Below, piece by piece: positions 60,230-64,000 of a stretch of 64,000 nt of DNA; position 1 is the first letter of the stretch, and each line of letters opens with the position of its first letter. A program made the translations under genes and the position numbers. The notes beneath the pieces are model-generated. The model ran no database searches. It saw only the letters and a program-made list of their open reading frames with translations, and was not told the origin of the DNA. This DNA comes from Myxococcales bacterium UBA5297 (GTDB lineage Bacteria; Myxococcota; Myxococcia; Myxococcales; UBA5297): positions 34,385-98,384 of the forward strand of contig DHSB01000099.1 in NCBI GenBank assembly GCA_002408385.1, read 5' to 3'.

Positions 60230-60975
60230 GCTCGCGCCTTGCGCCTCCAGCCGAAGAGCCCGAGCACCCAGCGCACCATCCCGGCGGCGACCAGGCGCGT
60301 GTGCATCCAACTGATGAGCGCGTTGTCGCGGAACATCTTGAAGTGCGAGACGCCACCCTCTTCGGCGCTCAGGTAGCGCACCTTCGTCGGCAGGTTGACC
60401 ACCGGAACCCGGTCCCAGACCATGCGCACCGCGATCTCCGGGTCGAAGTCCATGCGGTCGCCGCTCGCCCCGGCGGCGAGCGCCGCCTTCAGCGGGTAGA
60501 CCCGGAAGCCGCACATCGGGTCCTCGATGACCTTTCCGCCGGTCTCGAGGTTGGTCCAGAAGATGGTGATCTGCCGGGCCTTGAGCCGCGACTTGGGGAC
60601 CGTGTCGTCGAAGACCGGCGCGCCGAGCACGAGCGATTCTGGCCTCTGGCGCGCCGCTTCGAGAAAGCGCGGGATGTCGTCGAGGGCGTGCTGGCCGTCG
60701 GCGTCGACCTGCAGCGCGTGCGTGAAGCCGAGCCGGTGGGCGACCTCGAAGCCGGTCTTGACTGCCGCGCCCTTGCCGCCGTTCTGCTCGCGCCGATGGG
60801 TGTGCGCCAGGCCATCGCGGGCGAGCGCCTCGACGGCCTGCCGGCCCTCGGCGGCGCTGCAGTCGTCGATGACCAGGACCTCGGCGAGATGCCGGCGGAC
60901 ACGCTCGACGACCGAGCGGATGGTCGCCGGATTGTTGTAGGTCGGGATGAGGATACAGGGGCGAAAGTCGGTCAT
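60226..60975 (-). CDS. Family-2 glycosyltransferase (aryl-polyene locus)
   Basis: A 249-residue GT-A enzyme similar to DPM/polyprenyl-phosphate glycosyltransferases: CILIPTYNNPATIRSVVERV, VLVIDDCSAAEGRQ, LQVDADGQHALDDIPRFLEA (DxD) and KVIEDPMCGFRVYPLKAA. It ends with a short hydrophobic/basic stretch. It probably adds a sugar to the pigment or its carrier. Its stop overlaps the acyltransferase ATG. Confidence 0.9.
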   Translation of the reverse strand: MTDFRPCILIPTYNNPATIRSVVERVRRHLAEVLVIDDCSAAEGRQAVEALARDGLAHTHRREQNGGKGAAVKTGFEVAHRLGFTHALQVDADGQHALDDIPRFLEAARQRPESLVLGAPVFDDTVPKSRLKARQITIFWTNLETGGKVIEDPMCGFRVYPLKAALAAGASGDRMDFDPEIAVRMVWDRVPVVNLPTKVRYLSAEEGGVSHFKMFRDNALISWMHTRLVAAGMVRWVLGLFGWRRKARA

Positions 60976-61344
60976 CGCGGAGCGCCGGGGAAGCCGGGGA
61001 AACTAACAGGAATGTTTGGTATCGGCCAGCGTCCGTCCGGCGAGATCGCGGCCGCCTCGAGCGAGGTCGAGGGGCGGGCAAAAGGCCGAAGGGATCGCCC
61101 GGTTACCCCCGAGCTCGTCACCGGTCGCTTGGCCGGCTGTGACCTTGCACAGATCGGGCTGTTGGTTGGGAGCGAAGTCGAGGCGTTCGAGGTCTGTCGC
61201 GAAACTACTCCAACCTCGCGGCTCGCCCCGAGCTTGGTCGCCTCCCGAGAGACGAGGGAGACCGAAGTCGAGGGCCCTCGACTTCGTTTCTCGCAAGCTC
61301 CTCGGGCTGACCGGATATCGCTCGAAGGGTTCTTCCACACGCCT
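60976..61344. other. Intergenic gap in the pigment operon
   Basis: About 370 nt without a gene, breaking an otherwise tightly overlapped operon. It contains a core fragment of the dispersed element near 61060 and a full-length copy from about 61193. Confidence 0.55.
61193..61343. repeat. MITE-like element copy 7
   Basis: Left end TGTCGCGAAACTACTCCAAC, core CTCGCCCCGAGCTTGGTCGC and GGGAGACCGAAGTCGAGGGC, right end CGAAGGGTTCTTCCACACGCC, ending one base before the stop codon of the AMP-ligase gene. More diverged than the 39-47 kb copies. Confidence 0.7.
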
Positions 61345-63021
61345 TCAGGCGAAGACCAAGCTGCCGGAGGCATACCCGGCCGTGCCGTCGGCCTGCTCGG
61401 AGATCTGGAAGTTGACGCGCGGCGCGCCCGAGGGCCTTTCGAGTCGCAGACAGATGAGCGTGCCGGGCTCGATGACCTTCTTGAACTTGAGCCGCATGAT
61501 GCGCCGCGGCTGACCGAGGTCGGGCCACAGCCGCGAGATCTGCGTGAGCACCAGCGTATTGAGCTGCACTACGCCGGGCAGGATGGGGTGCCCGTCGAAG
61601 TGGCCGCGGAAGTAGAGCAGGTTCTCAGGGATTCGGTACTCGAGGTCCCAGACCTCGGCGCCTTCCTTCTCCACCTGCTTCTCGGCGTGGGGTTGAAGCT
61701 CGGTCACCGGCTCCTCGAGCAGGGCCTGCAGCTTGCCACGGGTCAATTTGCCGTTCTCCTCTCGGGGCAGCTCCTCGACGAGCTTGATGCGCCGCGGCAG
61801 GGTCACCGGGTCGAGCCACTGGCGAAGCTCGCTCTTGAGCTGTCCGACCGTGCGGCCGGGGGCGACGACCGCGGCCCAGATCTCCGCGCCCCGCGCGCTC
61901 TCGACCTGCACCGCCATCGCGGCCGCGTCTTTGACCCCCTCGCACGCGAGCAGGCGTCGCTCGATCTCGGCGAGGGCGATGCGTTTGCCGCCAATCTTGA
62001 TGACGCCGTCGAGTCGGCCAAGGAGGCGGAACCGCCCCTCGTCTAGCATTTCGATGCGGTCATCGCACGGGAGGGGCCGCAGGGCCCCTGGCGGCGCGAA
62101 GGGCGAGTCGAGCAGCAGCCGCCCCTCGGGGTCGGCGCTCACCGCGACGCCGGGCAGCGGCTCCCAAGACCGCTCGGGTTCATCGCGCCAGGCGATGCCT
62201 CCGGTCTCCGAGGAGCCGAAGATCTCGGTGATCGCCATTCCGAACCGCCCGCGGATCATCCGCGCAGTCTCGGTCGGCAGCGGCGCCCCCGAGGAGACGA
62301 TGCGCTCGAGCTTGGGCAGCGCCGAGAGCACCTCGAGCCCGCGCAGGTGGGCCGGGACGCTCGCGAGCAGGTTCGCCCCGGTCGCCGCGAGCCGGGCGGC
62401 CACCGTCTCGGCGTGAAAGGGCGTCTCGCGCACGAAGCTGCCTCCGGCGGTCAAAGGCACGAGCACGCTCCACAGCAGCCCGTAGATGTGGTGACCGGGG
62501 ACGGTGGCGAGCACGCGGGTGGTCGGTCCGAGGCCGAAGGCCTTGACCTGCATGGCGGCCTCACCGAGAAGCTGCGCGGCGGTCTTGTGGCAAGGCTTGT
62601 GGGTCCCGGTGCTCCCCGAGGTGTAGAGCGTGGCGATGTGGCGCTCCGGCTCGATCGGCCGAGGCTCGACACGCGGGCCGTCGGCGCGGCCGAGCAGCGT
62701 GCGCAGGTCGAGCCCGTCGCCCTCCTCGGTGTCGTGCAACAGCATCCGCACGTTCGGCTGTGAAGAGAGCGCGCGCACCGTCTCGGGCTGCCCGTTGGGC
62801 GGAAGCGCGACCGCGTGACCGACCAGCCAGACGGCGAGCAGCGCGGCGGCGAAGTGGTAGCGGTCGTGGCAGATGATCAGGATCTCGCCCGGCGGATGGG
62901 CTGGCGGCAGCGCGGCGGCGATGGCCGCGGCGTCGCGCATCAGGTCGGCGGCGGTGCGATCGGACGCGCCGGCGACGGCGACGCGATCCTCAGGGGCGTG
63001 GGGCGGAAACAGGTAGCTCAT
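61345..63021 (-). CDS. AMP-ligase fused to hotdog dehydratase (aryl-polyene locus)
   Basis: A 558-residue fusion. Residues 1-445 are an adenylate-forming domain: TLYTSGSTGTHK P-loop, ITEIFGSSETGGIAWR, GRLDGVIKIGGKRIALAEIE and the C-terminal Lys in REENGKLTRGK. Residues 460-558 are a FabZ-like hotdog domain with PENLLYFRGHFDGHPILPGV and LKFKKVIEPGTLICLRLER. In E. coli-type clusters the ligase and dehydratase-like protein are separate. It should activate the aromatic acid and act on beta-hydroxyacyl-ACP. ATG 63021 lies inside the end of the COG4648 gene (32-nt overlap). Confidence 0.9.
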   Translation of the reverse strand: MSYLFPPHAPEDRVAVAGASDRTAADLMRDAAAIAAALPPAHPPGEILIICHDRYHFAAALLAVWLVGHAVALPPNGQPETVRALSSQPNVRMLLHDTEEGDGLDLRTLLGRADGPRVEPRPIEPERHIATLYTSGSTGTHKPCHKTAAQLLGEAAMQVKAFGLGPTTRVLATVPGHHIYGLLWSVLVPLTAGGSFVRETPFHAETVAARLAATGANLLASVPAHLRGLEVLSALPKLERIVSSGAPLPTETARMIRGRFGMAITEIFGSSETGGIAWRDEPERSWEPLPGVAVSADPEGRLLLDSPFAPPGALRPLPCDDRIEMLDEGRFRLLGRLDGVIKIGGKRIALAEIERRLLACEGVKDAAAMAVQVESARGAEIWAAVVAPGRTVGQLKSELRQWLDPVTLPRRIKLVEELPREENGKLTRGKLQALLEEPVTELQPHAEKQVEKEGAEVWDLEYRIPENLLYFRGHFDGHPILPGVVQLNTLVLTQISRLWPDLGQPRRIMRLKFKKVIEPGTLICLRLERPSGAPRVNFQISEQADGTAGYASGSLVFA

Positions 63022-63637
63022 CGGTGGAGGGCCTGGGAGGAAAGAGCCAGGCGAAGAAGCGGTCGAGGAGGTTGTCGCCATAGCGGCGAAATAGGTACTT
63101 GCGAAGCGTGAACTCGAAGGCGAAGAGCACGCCGAGGATCAGGTACGAGACGAGGCCCGTGAAGAGCGCCCAGGTCGCGCGCGTGCCGTAGATCGCGACG
63201 AGCGCGCAGGCCGCGCCGTTGAGGACGAAGAAGACCGACCAGCCGAGCGTGACGCGCCGGCAGTAGACGGTTTCGGCGTCCGACAGGTAGTCGACCTGCA
63301 GCCGCGCGAACCGCTCGACCATGCTCGTCGGCCCGCGCAGCGTCCAGGCGAACTGCAGCAGGAGCACCGCGTTGACCAGCGCCGGGTAGGCGAGCATGAA
63401 GCGCTCGTCGTCGAAGGCGATGGCGAGGGTGATCAGCGCCCCGACCGCCAGCGGCAGCGAGAGAATCTGCTTGAGCTGGCGGCGGCGCTGCCAGAGGTTG
63501 CGCAGTAGACCCGGTAGCAGCAGGGCGAGTAGCAGCAGTCCGACCCCGCGGGTGCTGAACCGGGAGAGGCCGAACCAGACGGCAAGCGGGTAGGCGACGA
63601 ACAACACCGCCTGCAGGACGCCGAGGACGAGCTTCAT
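62990..63637 (-). CDS. COG4648 membrane protein (aryl-polyene locus)
   Basis: A 215-residue polytopic protein with about six TM helices (LVLGVLQAVLFVAYPLAVWF, LITLAIAFDDERFMLAYPAL, WSVFFVLNGAACALVAIYGT) and the motif YCRRVTLGWSVFFVLNG, a hallmark of the COG4648 proteins found in aryl-polyene and xanthomonadin clusters. Biochemical role unknown. It sits between the small 53-residue ORF and the AMP-ligase fusion. Confidence 0.9.
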   Translation of the reverse strand: MKLVLGVLQAVLFVAYPLAVWFGLSRFSTRGVGLLLLALLLPGLLRNLWQRRRQLKQILSLPLAVGALITLAIAFDDERFMLAYPALVNAVLLLQFAWTLRGPTSMVERFARLQVDYLSDAETVYCRRVTLGWSVFFVLNGAACALVAIYGTRATWALFTGLVSYLILGVLFAFEFTLRKYLFRRYGDNLLDRFFAWLFPPRPSTDELPVSAPRP

Positions 63638-63649
63638 CGTCCGCTTGCC

Positions 63650-63811
63650 TCAGGCCGCGCGTCGCGGGTCGACGAGCGCGAGGTCGCGGGGCAGCGAGGG
63701 CTGCCGCCCGGACGCGTCGGTCTCGCAACCGAGCATGCGCTGCTCGGGCAGGGTGTGCGGCCGGGCCCCGGGCTTGCGCCCGTAGAGCCCGCCGAGGTCC
63801 CGCTTGCTCAC
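63650..63811 (-). CDS. Small ORF, 53 residues, within the pigment operon
   Basis: GTG 63811 overlaps the ACP stop (GTGA), and the ORF ends 12 nt before the COG4648 start. It encodes SKRDLGGLYGRKPGARPHTL, then EQRMLGCETDASGRQPSLPR and DLALVDPRRAA. It is basic, soluble and with operon-like codon use. No family recognised. Stop/start coupling on the upstream side is the main support. Confidence 0.55.
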   Translation of the reverse strand: MSKRDLGGLYGRKPGARPHTLPEQRMLGCETDASGRQPSLPRDLALVDPRRAA

Positions 63812-64000
63812 GCCGCGTTCTCTTTTGCCCGCTCCTGGGCGACATAGGCGGCCAGGCTCTTCACGTTCGCGAAGATCTTGCGGTTCTGGGCGTCGTCGGC
63901 TTGCGTCTTGAGCCCGTACTTCTTGCGGATGGCCATGGCGAGCTCGAGGGCGTCGATGGAGTCGAGCCCCAGGCCCTCGACGAAGAGAGGCGCCTCGCTG
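63808..64000 (-). CDS. Acyl carrier protein, 5' end outside the window
   Basis: The last 63 codons of an ACP: FVEGLGLDSIDALELAMAIR has the phosphopantetheine Ser (DSIDALEL), followed by KKYGLKTQADDAQNRKIFAN and VKSLAAYVAQERAKENAA. The VEGLGLDSID and NRKIFANVKSLA signatures are those of the second ACP in aryl-polyene clusters. The start and probably further biosynthetic genes lie beyond the right edge. Confidence 0.9.
   Translation of the reverse strand, partial: SEAPLFVEGLGLDSIDALELAMAIRKKYGLKTQADDAQNRKIFANVKSLAAYVAQERAKENAA

Overview
The window is very GC-rich. Most genes show strong third-position GC bias, little intergenic space and many 1-11 nt stop/start overlaps. Gene content points to a Gram-negative, probably myxobacterium-like (Myxococcota / former Deltaproteobacteria) genome: outer-membrane lipoprotein-sorting proteins, many small lipoproteins, a cysteine-rich repeat lipoprotein, paired Get3/ArsA-like ATPases, and an aryl-polyene-type pigment locus. 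The taxonomic call is inference. I saw no rRNA, tRNA or convincing CRISPR array.

Layout. (1) 0-6 kb, minus strand: an ABC exporter operon (ATPase, FtsX-type permease, LolA-like periplasmic protein) behind a UbiA-type prenyltransferase; the left edge is a 42-bp tandem array. (2) 6-16.4 kb: membrane-lipid genes. On the plus strand are a metallo-beta-lactamase hydrolase, a PssA-like CDP-alcohol phosphatidyltransferase, a CarS-like CTP transferase, a small Zn-ribbon protein and a rifampicin-phosphotransferase-like dikinase. On the minus strand are a second such dikinase, phosphatidylserine decarboxylase and a GNAT/YghO-like acyltransferase. (3) 18-24.1 kb: an accessory defence/toxin-antitoxin island with a fused GmrSD-type restriction protein, a DUF1828-like protein, a ten-copy 42-bp array, a nucleotidyltransferase/HTH pair and an AbiEii remnant. 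(4) 24-47 kb: mixed housekeeping and envelope genes, including a PTS-EIIA/P-type ATPase fusion, NlpC/P60 lipoprotein, DUF2231-Rieske protein, exonuclease, VanX-like dipeptidase, a twice-frameshifted cysteine-rich lipoprotein, cupin, NuiA-like protein, frameshifted NUDIX gene, M29 aminopeptidase, peptidoglycan-binding protein, TetR plus GH13 amylase, two Get3-like ATPases and a GNAT. (5) 48.2-64 kb: an aryl-polyene/xanthomonadin-like locus in two arms. The plus arm is ACP, B12-radical-SAM, LolA-like, MMPL exporter and DUF3261 lipoprotein. The minus arm, read from the right edge, is ACP, a 53-aa ORF, COG4648 membrane protein, AMP-ligase/hotdog fusion, glycosyltransferase, acyltransferase, HAL-type ammonia lyase and thioesterase. 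Between the arms lie an unknown helical protein and a methyl-accepting-type sensor. No ketosynthase or ketoreductase is visible; the minus arm runs off the right edge.

How the genes work together. In the pigment locus the ammonia lyase and AMP-ligase would make and activate an aromatic starter, the ACPs carry the growing chain, the thioesterase/hotdog enzymes process it, the glycosyl- and acyltransferases attach the product to a lipid anchor, and LolA/MMPL/DUF3261 export it. The 4.9-16.4 kb genes resemble a head-group pathway (CTP activation, serine transfer, decarboxylation) next to a prenyltransferase, a combination reminiscent of archaeal-type lipid synthesis.

The window is rich in repeats. 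At least six, probably seven, copies of a ~150-180 bp MITE-like element with related inverted ends lie between genes. Short palindromes follow stop codons, a 102-bp repeat sits in frame inside the FtsX permease, an 87-bp repeat sits inside the GmrSD gene, and two unrelated 42-bp arrays each lie just 3' of a minus-strand gene.
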